Shown in pieces: positions 9,366 through 15,939 of a DNA stretch of 54,157 bases; within the stretch, counting starts at the first letter, position 1, and each line of letters begins with the position of its first letter. Below the pieces are notes generated by a model. That model was not told the DNA's origin, ran no database searches, and worked only from the letters and a program-made list of their open reading frames with translations. The DNA lies in NCBI GenBank assembly GCA_029210045.1, contig JARGNX010000014.1:1-54157 (forward strand), written 5' to 3'. This DNA comes from Coxiellaceae bacterium. GTDB lineage: Bacteria; Pseudomonadota; Gammaproteobacteria; Coxiellales; Coxiellaceae. Made by a program: the position numbers and the translations under genes.

Positions 9366-10156
9366 ATTTCATCTACCTCTATTCTTTCATTTACCAACAC
9401 GCGCCATCGTTTATTTTTTTCATAACCCGTATGTACCTTACCAGAAATTAATGGAATGTAGCGAGGCTTATATGCATTAACAGTAAGGTTAAAGTGATTT
9501 AAATTATTATCAATACTAATAACATTCTCCAAAAGGTAACCTAATCTCTGTGCTGTTGGAATCGATACTTTTTTTTCGCTTACCAACTCACTCAGAGTTA
9601 AAACATCAAGACTATCAACCAACTCATAAATAACTGTTGCTGCTTGCTGCAACTGGCCTAAACCACTTGCATACCTAATCAAATCAAACACCGTTAATTC
9701 GGGACGCGATACGTTGAAGTAGCTAATAGGATTCTTTTTAACCTGTAACAAGCTTTTATCGATTGTGGGTTTACTGTAAAAATGTATGTGTTGATTACCA
9801 ACAACAATATTTCGTAACGATTTAGTTGTCATCACTTGAAGAATCATAACTTGTTGATGAGCCGCACCCTTAAGACTAGCTGCCGATAACAATGAAACGT
9901 AATACGGTAATCCGATATAAGTCATCAACGGGTCAATAAACCATTGAGCTGGTAAACAACCTGATGAACGATGCTCCGGTGGAACGATAACGTAAAATTC
10001 TTTTTTTATACGACAAATAACCTGCTTTTTTCCTAAACGCCAAAGCACCATACTCATCGCACTATCAGAAAGCCCCAAATTCCGCTGAACCTCACTCGCG
10101 ATAAACCAATATTGCCCTTGCGACTGCAAATAATCTAAATAACGCGAAAACATCAT
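9362..10156 (-). CDS. abiEi: AbiEi-type antitoxin/transcriptional autoregulator (pair 1)
   Basis: This 264-residue protein has an N-terminal winged-helix region (SEVQRNLGLSDSAMSMVLWRLGKKQVI) followed by the AbiEi-type C-terminal domain, typical of type IV antitoxins that also repress their own promoter. The ATG at 10156 is preferred to an upstream TTG at 10177. It is first in the operon and overlaps the toxin gene by 4 bases. The strong palindromes just upstream (10193-10230) fit DNA binding by this protein. Confidence 0.85.
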   Translation of the reverse strand: MMFSRYLDYLQSQGQYWFIASEVQRNLGLSDSAMSMVLWRLGKKQVICRIKKEFYVIVPPEHRSSGCLPAQWFIDPLMTYIGLPYYVSLLSAASLKGAAHQQVMILQVMTTKSLRNIVVGNQHIHFYSKPTIDKSLLQVKKNPISYFNVSRPELTVFDLIRYASGLGQLQQAATVIYELVDSLDVLTLSELVSEKKVSIPTAQRLGYLLENVISIDNNLNHFNLTVNAYKPRYIPLISGKVHTGYEKNKRWRVLVNERIEVDEI

Positions 10157-10192
10157 AAATACCCACAATATTAACAATTTATATTCATATTA

Positions 10193-10230
10193 TTGCATAA
10201 TATGCAAATATTTGCAATTAGATTGCAAAT
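10193..10230. promoter_or_regulatory. Palindromic operator of AbiE pair 1
   Basis: Two inverted repeats lie 37-74 bases upstream of the abiEi start. TTGCAT...ATGCAA (10193-10207) is followed by a perfect 9-bp arm pair ATTTGCAAT-TAG-ATTGCAAAT (10210-10230). Both share the core TTGCA/TGCAA. AbiEi proteins are known to bind inverted repeats in their promoters. Assignment to this regulator is inference from position. Confidence 0.6.
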
Positions 10231-10275
10231 AATAGGCTGTGGTCGCCTGGTTATAAATAACTCTAGTGATAGCAT

Positions 10276-10554
10276 TCAGGGTAATAAAGCAATCAAATCA
10301 CGCTGTTGCAGCTGCTCAAGAAACTGCTTAACATCAGGCTCACAAACTTCACGCTCAACGGCATATTCCTTCATCAACTGATCGATTAACGATTTGTAAC
10401 TCATAGGCGTAGTAATGTGCGTCCAAATATCGGCTCCAATCTCTGTTAAACGAAAACAATCACCGATGTTTTTATGCAAAAGCAAATGTTCGCCATCGAT
10501 TACGTCGGCGAACACCCATTGAGGTTGAGATAAAACGGTTTGATCAGTTAGCAC
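10276..10554 (-). CDS. PqqD-like protein (RiPP recognition element fold)
   Basis: This 92-residue protein resembles the PqqD family: DGEHLLLHKNIGDCFRLTEIGADIWTHI, then a helical part ending FLEQLQQRDLIAL, matches the winged-helix RRE that binds leader peptides in ribosomal peptide modification. It starts at GTG 10554 with a GGAAG ribosome site inside the end of the upstream gene, overlapping it by 11 bases. No radical SAM enzyme, cyclase, protease or HPr-kinase-like gene is adjacent, which is unusual for PqqD homologues. Its natural partner here is the proline-rich exported protein it overlaps. Confidence 0.75.
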   Translation of the reverse strand: MLTDQTVLSQPQWVFADVIDGEHLLLHKNIGDCFRLTEIGADIWTHITTPMSYKSLIDQLMKEYAVEREVCEPDVKQFLEQLQQRDLIALLP

Positions 10555-10966
10555 TCTTAGGCTTCCAAGTCATGCCAGGCAATGTTCTTGTACCCCGAGG
10601 CGGGCGCTGTGTAGCTGGCGATGTCGTTTTAGGTTTACCTTTCCAATCCATACCTGGAAATTGTTTTGGCGCTGCTTGAGAACCCCTCGGCGAAGGTGGT
10701 GGCACAGGAGGTACAGGCTTTACTCTACCCGCATTGGCCTTACCATTCATCACGATTAACGCTAAATCACCATTACCACGACCGTGCACCCGTGGCTTTT
10801 GCCAATTTTTTTTGGCAGCTGCTGGCGTGGTTTGGTTGCTGTTCGCACTGACATATTGTTGACTAGCTGCAGCTGTAACAGGAGTCGCCGCATAAGCACC
10901 CGTTGCCCAGCAACTGCTAGCAAGCGCACCACTGATTATGATTGTTGTTGTGTAAATAGTTTTCAT
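10544..10966 (-). CDS. Proline-rich exported protein, candidate peptide partner of the PqqD-like gene
   Basis: This 140-residue protein is not recognised. An AAGGA ribosome site precedes the ATG. The signal peptide (MKTIYTTTIII...ATGAYA) is cut near residue 26. The mature part is basic and Pro/Gly-rich, with a PVPPVPPPSPRG stretch and two related C-terminal units, RGSQ..FPGMDWKGKPK and RGTR..LPGMTWKPK. There is no cysteine in the repeat units. The repeated FPGM/LPGM-x-W-K unit, together with an overlapping PqqD-like gene, raises the possibility of a modified secreted peptide precursor; this is a hypothesis. Confidence 0.6.
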   Translation of the reverse strand: MKTIYTTTIIISGALASSCWATGAYAATPVTAAASQQYVSANSNQTTPAAAKKNWQKPRVHGRGNGDLALIVMNGKANAGRVKPVPPVPPPSPRGSQAAPKQFPGMDWKGKPKTTSPATQRPPRGTRTLPGMTWKPKSAN

Positions 10967-11028
10967 AGACTGGCATCCTTGTCCTAAACAAGATACCAGC
11001 CTAATGCAACGGATGGGTTAGGTCAAAC

Positions 11029-12465
11029 TTAACAACAACCCAAGCTGAGCGAGCAACCCGTCTCCAAATCTTCCTTAGAAACTGCATGACCTTGCAAAGT
11101 ATGATCCACACGATTATGCAGGCTCACCGCACGCGCATCACGCGATTTACTAATCGCAATACTGCTAACGGCAATCGCTAATACATGACCAAAGACTGCT
11201 ACTATCGCAGGCACACCATGGAAACGTTTAGCGGTAAATACCGCACTAAACAGTAGGCCTTTAATTAACACCTCTTCCATACGATGACGCGTACTTTCTT
11301 TCATGCCTATTTTGCATAAACCTAAATGCACACGACTGTCATTCACTCTAGGGTCTAGGTTTTTGCCTTGTAAACCATCAACGGTATCGACCTTATCAAC
11401 AACTGCTTTAGCTGTTAATTCATGCCCTGTATGTTTAGCTAATGATGTCAACAAACCTAAACCAAACATACCAATCAACGCACTGGTTAACACTTTTCGA
11501 TAATCATTATGCTCATTAGTTACCGCTATGCTAGCTGATGCAATAAATGCACCGACACTAAACACTGACAACAATAAACCCTTTCCTTTGATAGCTACTG
11601 AATGGTCACCAACAGGATGAATGGACTTTGCACGACTTTGTTCAGCATACATTTCAACGATACCTGAGAAAATTTCAAGTACCATGCCACCGCCCAACAA
11701 GGCTAAATTATCATGAGCGTGTTGAGGATTATTTTCTGCCAATTGATGCGCGGCATAACTAATTAAAGCAGCAGAAGCAACATTCAATGCATGCGCGATA
11801 CGCGTACGAAAAGTATGTGTATTGTTATGTTGAATAACTTCATCATTTCGACCTGATGCAGGTGTGTAAGTTGTAACAAGCTCAGGTGAATTTAATGCAT
11901 GATCACGCAATCGATGCGCAGAACTTAAAGTAGAGTGTGCACCATTGATTTTACGCAATAAGAAAAATCCAGCGCAGGCCATCATACCAACTGAAATGCT
12001 GTGTAATGCATTATCTTTACCTGAAAGTGATTCAGCCTCTTGACCTTTCCAAGCAAAATACATACCGATAACCATAGAAGCCAATTCACCCCACTCGCCA
12101 ACAAAGCTTGCGATGGCACTTCCCGTGCTCTTTGCTCTGCGCTTATTGTCGGGGCTCACATATTTTTTCGCTTCATTAACACCACGGCGATAATAACTTA
12201 TTTCAAACTGAGGAACGGCTCGAGGTGCCCCTGAAGCAGATGCGGAATGTGCCGTAGCAGGCACAGATGGTGGTGGTACCGCTACCGCATATTGAGGAGC
12301 CATCGGAGGTGGCAACTGCCCCAATGTTGGGTAAATACCGTACTTTTGGCTTGGATCCACATCATATCGCTGCCAGAGCTCTGCTGCTGAACCACTCCAA
12401 ACAGGTGCAGTTGGTGCTGGCATACTTGTTGTTGCTGGTGCTGGTGCTGGTGCTGCTGGTCTCAT
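11029..12465 (-). CDS. Multi-pass membrane protein with proline-rich N-terminus and Cys-Cys C-terminus
   Basis: This 478-residue protein has no family I recognise. A GGGAG ribosome site precedes the ATG. Residues 1-85 are Pro/Ala-rich and low-complexity (PAPAPATTS, QLPPPMAPQ). The remainder holds roughly seven or eight hydrophobic segments (for example IASFVGEWGELASMVIG, ISVGMMACAGFFLL, LLLSVFSVGAFIASASIAV, VLTSALIGMFGLGLL, VPAIVAVFGHVLAIAVSS). It ends SLSLGCC, a terminal di-cysteine like a lipidation site. It may be first in a minus-strand unit with the proline-rich and PqqD-like genes (63-base gap). The function is unknown. Confidence 0.6.
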   Translation of the reverse strand: MRPAAPAPAPATTSMPAPTAPVWSGSAAELWQRYDVDPSQKYGIYPTLGQLPPPMAPQYAVAVPPPSVPATAHSASASGAPRAVPQFEISYYRRGVNEAKKYVSPDNKRRAKSTGSAIASFVGEWGELASMVIGMYFAWKGQEAESLSGKDNALHSISVGMMACAGFFLLRKINGAHSTLSSAHRLRDHALNSPELVTTYTPASGRNDEVIQHNNTHTFRTRIAHALNVASAALISYAAHQLAENNPQHAHDNLALLGGGMVLEIFSGIVEMYAEQSRAKSIHPVGDHSVAIKGKGLLLSVFSVGAFIASASIAVTNEHNDYRKVLTSALIGMFGLGLLTSLAKHTGHELTAKAVVDKVDTVDGLQGKNLDPRVNDSRVHLGLCKIGMKESTRHRMEEVLIKGLLFSAVFTAKRFHGVPAIVAVFGHVLAIAVSSIAISKSRDARAVSLHNRVDHTLQGHAVSKEDLETGCSLSLGCC

Positions 12466-12630
12466 AACTGAACTCCCACATCCGTTATTTTTAGAATTAG
12501 CTACGCACCATAATGAATGCTTATAAAATTGTCAATCGACTTTGGTACATTTAGATTTTCTGGTTCTTGTTATTTTTGTTTATTGTCAGCAGGGCTCATA
12601 CAACACTGACAGGACTTATCAAGGTGTATC

Positions 12631-12759
12631 GAGACGACCGCTTCGCGGTCTCCTCAGGACGAGCGGAGTAGAGCGAGCCATGAAGCGGCTATGTCATCCC
12701 GGAAATCGACGTAGTCGATTATCCGGGACCCATGGATTCCTGGTCAAGCCAGGAATGAC
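12631..12759. repeat. Dispersed palindromic repeats
   Basis: Two units are present. At 12631-12678 there is a GACCGC-TTC-GCGGTC hairpin followed by CTCCTCAGGACGAGCGG, a common intergenic repeat type in many proteobacteria. At 12693-12759 there is a GTCATCCCGG...CCGGGA palindrome with a second TTCCTGG...CCAGGAA arm pair ending in ATGAC. Related GTCATCCCGG/CCGGGATGAC units recur at 14869, 18381 and 23652. An open frame across them is spurious. Confidence 0.75.
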
Positions 12760-12769
12760 AAGGCAGTAC

Positions 12770-12876
12770 GCTGTGCGGTAAGGTTGGACGTTTAATGTAA
12801 CGAAAAAATGCGACGTGTATAGTGACATACATAAGCACTTTTGAGTAACATTAAACGTTCAAGATTACCCACAGAT
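12770..12876 (+). repeat. Structured 107-bp element, copy 1
   Basis: This segment is identical over 107 bases to 12897-13003, with copy starts 127 bases apart. It contains the 18-bp imperfect inner stem (TTGGACGTTTAATGTAAC with GTAACATTAAACGTTCAA) around an A-rich loop region. Unlike copy 2 it lacks the perfect outer stem, so it looks like a truncated tandem duplicate. Confidence 0.85.
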
Positions 12877-12886
12877 GCTATAGGTT

Positions 12887-13012
12887 GTAACGCTTAGCTG
12901 TGCGGTAAGGTTGGACGTTTAATGTAACGAAAAAATGCGACGTGTATAGTGACATACATAAGCACTTTTGAGTAACATTAAACGTTCAAGATTACCCACA
13001 GATAAGCGTTAC
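12887..13012 (+). ncRNA. Structured element copy 2 (ERIC-like palindrome or small RNA)
   Basis: The outer stem GTAACGCTTA (12887-12896) pairs perfectly with TAAGCGTTAC (13003-13012), and an 18-bp inner stem sits inside. A diverged copy at 53206-53334 keeps both stems although their bases differ, with several compensatory changes. Directly 3' is an A7-hairpin-T4 terminator, as for copy 3. It could be a transcribed small RNA on the plus strand or a mobile intergenic palindrome like ERIC. Sequence alone does not decide, so strand and type are tentative. Confidence 0.5.
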
Positions 13013-13042
13013 AAAAAAAGCCACCTAGAGAAGGTGGCTTTT
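13013..13042 (-). terminator. Rho-independent terminator, probably bidirectional
   Basis: The hairpin GCCACCT-AGAG-AAGGTGGC is flanked by A7 on the left and T4 on the right. Read on the minus strand it is followed by seven T, a canonical intrinsic terminator for the sRNA candidate that ends here. On the plus strand it has four T and could end a transcript through the structured element. Confidence 0.85.
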
Positions 13043-13213
13043 ATGATCTCTGAGTATCCTTACTCGGCTGTGCTTCCTTGCACTGAGACCTTTTTATCTC
13101 ATCCCTGCTTAATTACCTGAGTAATCCTTAAAAGTGAAACTATTGCGCGGAACTCCGTATCTCCCTGCCAACTTCCTTGTTGGTTTGAACCACTTTTAAC
13201 CTTAAGGGACCTT
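13013..13213 (-). ncRNA. CsrB/RsmY/RsmZ-like CsrA-sequestering sRNA candidate
   Basis: No gene covers this stretch. The minus strand would give a transcript of about 200 nt with seven GGA motifs. Three sit in ideal hairpin loops: CCAAC-AAGGAA-GTTGG (13168-13183), GTGC-AAGGAA-GCAC (13070-13083) and GAGTA-AGGA-TACTC (13052-13065). Further stems are GAGA...TCTC (13085-13100) and ATTAC...GTAAT (13112-13125). A long-range stem TTAAAAGTG/CACTTTTAA encloses the 5' third. The RNA ends at a strong terminator. GGA in hairpin loops is the known CsrA/RsmA recognition signal. The 5' end is an estimate placed after a TATGCT -10-like box (13220-13225); a TGTAAG half-site lies just upstream, as in GacA/LetA-dependent promoters. 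Confidence 0.75.
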
Positions 13214-13411
13214 CACGATAGCATAACTAGTTTGTCTTACAAGATGCGAATCAGGGCCTAACAGATAGTTAGTTAATTTAATAAATGCAAAAACAGTTGC
13301 ATCTTGTTGATTAGTTAATAATAGATCGAGATATATCGATCAATAAATGATCAGTTTTTAATACATTTCCTGACTATGCTTGAGATATGTCTCACAACAA
13401 AGTTCCAAATA

Positions 13412-13957
13412 TCACCCTGGCATCATACGGCTCAGGATGTGGTCTTTATCCATATACTGGTGCTTTAAAGATGCAGCAATATGTATACAGCCCACCACCA
13501 CCAATGCCCAAGCGCATAGCACATGAATCTTGGCAAAAGTGCTAGCTAGTGGTTTACTGATTGGCACCCACGGCGCCAAAACAGTAAATACACCGAACCA
13601 AGAAGACGGATACCCCGCTGCTGTCGACATACACAAACCACTCAACGCCATCACTAAAACCAAACAATACAACAGCGTGTGACCAATTCGAGCGGCTATC
13701 TTTTCCCACTCCCCCATATCCACAGGCCAATCAGGTTTACGGCTAAAAATACCCCACAAGATAAACAATATGGACAATACGATTAAACTTAAGCCAATCG
13801 ATTTATGGATCATCATTAAATCACCTTGTATCGTTTTATTGGCGATATCTTCACGAAAGAAACCAATCAAAATTTGTGCTAGTACACACAAGAATATCAC
13901 CCAATGTAAGAGCTTAGTAATTGTTCCATACGACTCGCTATCGTTGCGTATTGTCAT
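13412..13957 (-). CDS. Cytochrome b561 family protein
   Basis: This 181-residue inner-membrane di-haem electron-transfer protein (prokaryotic CybB-type, ubiquinol oxidising) has four transmembrane helices. Candidate haem ligands are visible: LLHW near residue 18, MMIHKS, IGHTLLYC and KIHVLCAW. The ATG at 13957 is chosen because GGAGAA precedes it by five bases; the longer frame has no ribosome site. It is monocistronic on the minus strand. Confidence 0.9.
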   Translation of the reverse strand: MTIRNDSESYGTITKLLHWVIFLCVLAQILIGFFREDIANKTIQGDLMMIHKSIGLSLIVLSILFILWGIFSRKPDWPVDMGEWEKIAARIGHTLLYCLVLVMALSGLCMSTAAGYPSSWFGVFTVLAPWVPISKPLASTFAKIHVLCAWALVVVGCIHIAASLKHQYMDKDHILSRMMPG

Positions 13958-14090
13958 AAAAATTCTCCACAGAAATATGTATGTAAACCTAAACGAGAAT
14001 TCATAGCGGGTCAAGTCAAGCAGTCCTTTGCTACACCCACTCAGCCTGTTAGCATGGGCGATTAATTTTATTTTGTGGGAGATAAAAATT

Positions 14091-14744
14091 ATGAGACAGC
14101 CAACAGCTAAACTGTTACGCCAAAATTTACTGCAACCTCAGTCGGGACAGCCAGCAGATACTTTTTTTCAAGGACACCGCCCCTCACCACTCCCAGGTAT
14201 CACACCCGGCATCATGTTTATCGCTGGTGCACTATTTAGCTTTAGCTTAGCTACTGGTCTGCAAGATTTATATATGCCGCACTTTCAAAACAGTGGTGAG
14301 AAACACGTCCACTCCAGCATGATTGAGCACTTAGAGCTACCCATTATCACTACAGTTTTTGCCACTATGTTATCCATCACCAGTTTTGTGTTAGCGAAGC
14401 AAGCAACCCTGCCTGGCCAGAAAAAGGAATTACATAAACGTAACTTGATTGCTGCCGGCTTGGGAATACTACCCGGTGCTTTGGTAGGAATCATGGCAGA
14501 TCTTTATAACCACAGATCACATTATGACAGCACGCGAGCCGCCATTTTTTGCGGCGTGAGCGCTTTAACCGTTTTAGGATTCTTTGCGGCTTGTGTAACT
14601 AACTGCACGCAACCACTACCAGAAAACCATGCCTTACCTCCTCGTATTGGCTTGGGAGCAACGGGGATGCCGCTGCCAAGGATTGATGAAGTAGATGAAG
14701 AAAACCTTGAGCAGGGAACACACCCAAGCAGCAAATATAACTAA
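14091..14744 (+). CDS. Hypothetical multi-pass membrane protein
   Basis: This 217-residue protein is not recognised. The ATG at 14091 follows GGGAGATAAAAATT, a good ribosome site; an upstream TTG at 14028 has none. There are about four hydrophobic segments (GIMFIAGALFSFSLATGL, LPIITTVFATMLSITSFVLA, NLIAAGLGILPGALVGIMA, AIFCGVSALTVLGFFAACV) with a polar, acidic C-terminal tail (IDEVDEENLEQG). Confidence 0.6.
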   Translation: MRQPTAKLLRQNLLQPQSGQPADTFFQGHRPSPLPGITPGIMFIAGALFSFSLATGLQDLYMPHFQNSGEKHVHSSMIEHLELPIITTVFATMLSITSFVLAKQATLPGQKKELHKRNLIAAGLGILPGALVGIMADLYNHRSHYDSTRAAIFCGVSALTVLGFFAACVTNCTQPLPENHALPPRIGLGATGMPLPRIDEVDEENLEQGTHPSSKYN

Positions 14745-14868
14745 CCTCTACCGCGAACGTAGCTGACATCACTCGACACCAAGGTAGAGCGGGTACTGAC
14801 CCCGGGTCCTTTGCCTGGGGGGACTGCGTCGTTTTACGGAAGTAAAGCGCAGCTTATGTAACAACTTT

Positions 14869-15010
14869 GTCATCCCGGAAATTACAAAGCAATTATCCGG
14901 GATCCAGGATAATATATGGATCCCGGATCAAGTCCGGGATGACATAGCAGAACCCGGGATGACATAGCAGAACCCGGGATGACATAGCAGGGTCCGGGAT
15001 GACATGCAGG
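14869..15010. repeat. CCGGGATGAC palindrome plus a 20-bp tandem repeat
   Basis: GTCATCCCGG...ATCCGGGATCC and GGATCCCGG...CCGGGATGAC arms form the dispersed palindrome. The right end is expanded into four tandem 20-bp units of the form CCGGGATGACATAGCAGAAC (about 14931-15010), the last partly degenerate. It lies just downstream of secF and may act as its transcription end. Confidence 0.85.
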
Positions 15011-15015
15011 ACAAG

Positions 15016-15927
15016 CTACGGTGTATCATCCACCACTTTAGTCGATGGTGCTAACGCCTCACGACTTAAGCCTAACGCAATCGCAAACGAACCAGCCACA
15101 TAGATCGATGAGTAAGTACCCACCACGATACCGATGATCAATGCTAATGAAAAGTTATGCACGACCTCACCACCGTAAACAAACAATGCAATCACCACGA
15201 GCAACGTCAAACCTGATGTCATAATGGTTCGTGACAAGGTTTGGTTAATCGAAAGATCCATCACTTCAACTGGTGTTTTCTTGCGATGCTTACGAAAATT
15301 CTCACGCACTCGATCATAAACCACAACGGTATCATTTAACGAATAACCAATCACGGTTAGCAATGCAGCCAATACAATCAAATTGAACTCTAAATGAAAC
15401 GCCGCGAAAATACCCAAGATTAAAATCGGATCATGAATCAAAGCAATCGCACCACTAATCGCAAAGCGGTAATCAAATCGTAATGCAATATAAATCATCG
15501 TTGCCAGCATCGAAACGATAATGGCCAATATACCGCTGGTCATTAACGACTTACCCACTTGCGCACCGATCGATTGTAATTGACCTACATGCCCACCGGG
15601 TGTCGCCGCTAATACTTTAGCGCGAATTTGGGCCACATCCATGCCTTTTTGTTGGCCGATACGAATACTAATATCTTTTGTGGTGTAGGTTTGCACAATC
15701 GCTTGCTCAAAGCCCTGTTTATTTAAATTTTCACGGATTTGATTGATGTTCACTGGCTGTGAAAAATTCACATCAATTTGTGTACCACCGGTAAAATCCA
15801 AACCAAGATTTAGGCCATTGATGCATATGGCGGTAATTGAGCCAACAAATAAAATAAGTGAAAAAATCGCCGCGATATAACGCTGGCGCATAAAACCAAT
15901 CTTAGTATTAGGTTTAAAAAATTCCAT
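15016..15927 (-). CDS. secF: Protein translocase subunit SecF
   Basis: This 303-residue inner-membrane protein works with SecD to drive late steps of Sec export with the proton gradient. It has an N-terminal membrane helix, the family motif GLDFTGGTQIDV near residue 41, a periplasmic P1-like domain, and five further helices in the C-terminal half including YSLNDTVVVYDRVREN. It lies 12 bases after secD in the same operon. Its length fits the family. Confidence 0.97.
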   Translation of the reverse strand: MEFFKPNTKIGFMRQRYIAAIFSLILFVGSITAICINGLNLGLDFTGGTQIDVNFSQPVNINQIRENLNKQGFEQAIVQTYTTKDISIRIGQQKGMDVAQIRAKVLAATPGGHVGQLQSIGAQVGKSLMTSGILAIIVSMLATMIYIALRFDYRFAISGAIALIHDPILILGIFAAFHLEFNLIVLAALLTVIGYSLNDTVVVYDRVRENFRKHRKKTPVEVMDLSINQTLSRTIMTSGLTLLVVIALFVYGGEVVHNFSLALIIGIVVGTYSSIYVAGSFAIALGLSREALAPSTKVVDDTP

Positions 15928-15939
15928 ACGCTTTCTGCC

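Noticed and set aside
10193..10381. 62-codon plus-strand frame between abiEi and the PqqD-like gene
   Set aside because: It starts in the palindromic operator, is antisense to the PqqD-like gene and has low-complexity Cys/Ser content.
12542..12781. Protein-coding frame on the plus strand
   Set aside because: It runs through dispersed palindromic repeats, has no ribosome site, and its product resembles translated repeats.
13043..13213. 6S RNA, tmRNA or SRP RNA in the region after the structured elements
   Set aside because: No tag reading frame, no large central bubble and no SRP tetraloop are visible; repeated GGA hairpin loops point to a CsrA-binding RNA instead.
14931..15010. CRISPR or plasmid iteron array from four 20-bp units
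   Set aside because: The units are contiguous with no spacers, derive from the dispersed CCGGGATGAC palindrome, and no replication initiator gene is near.
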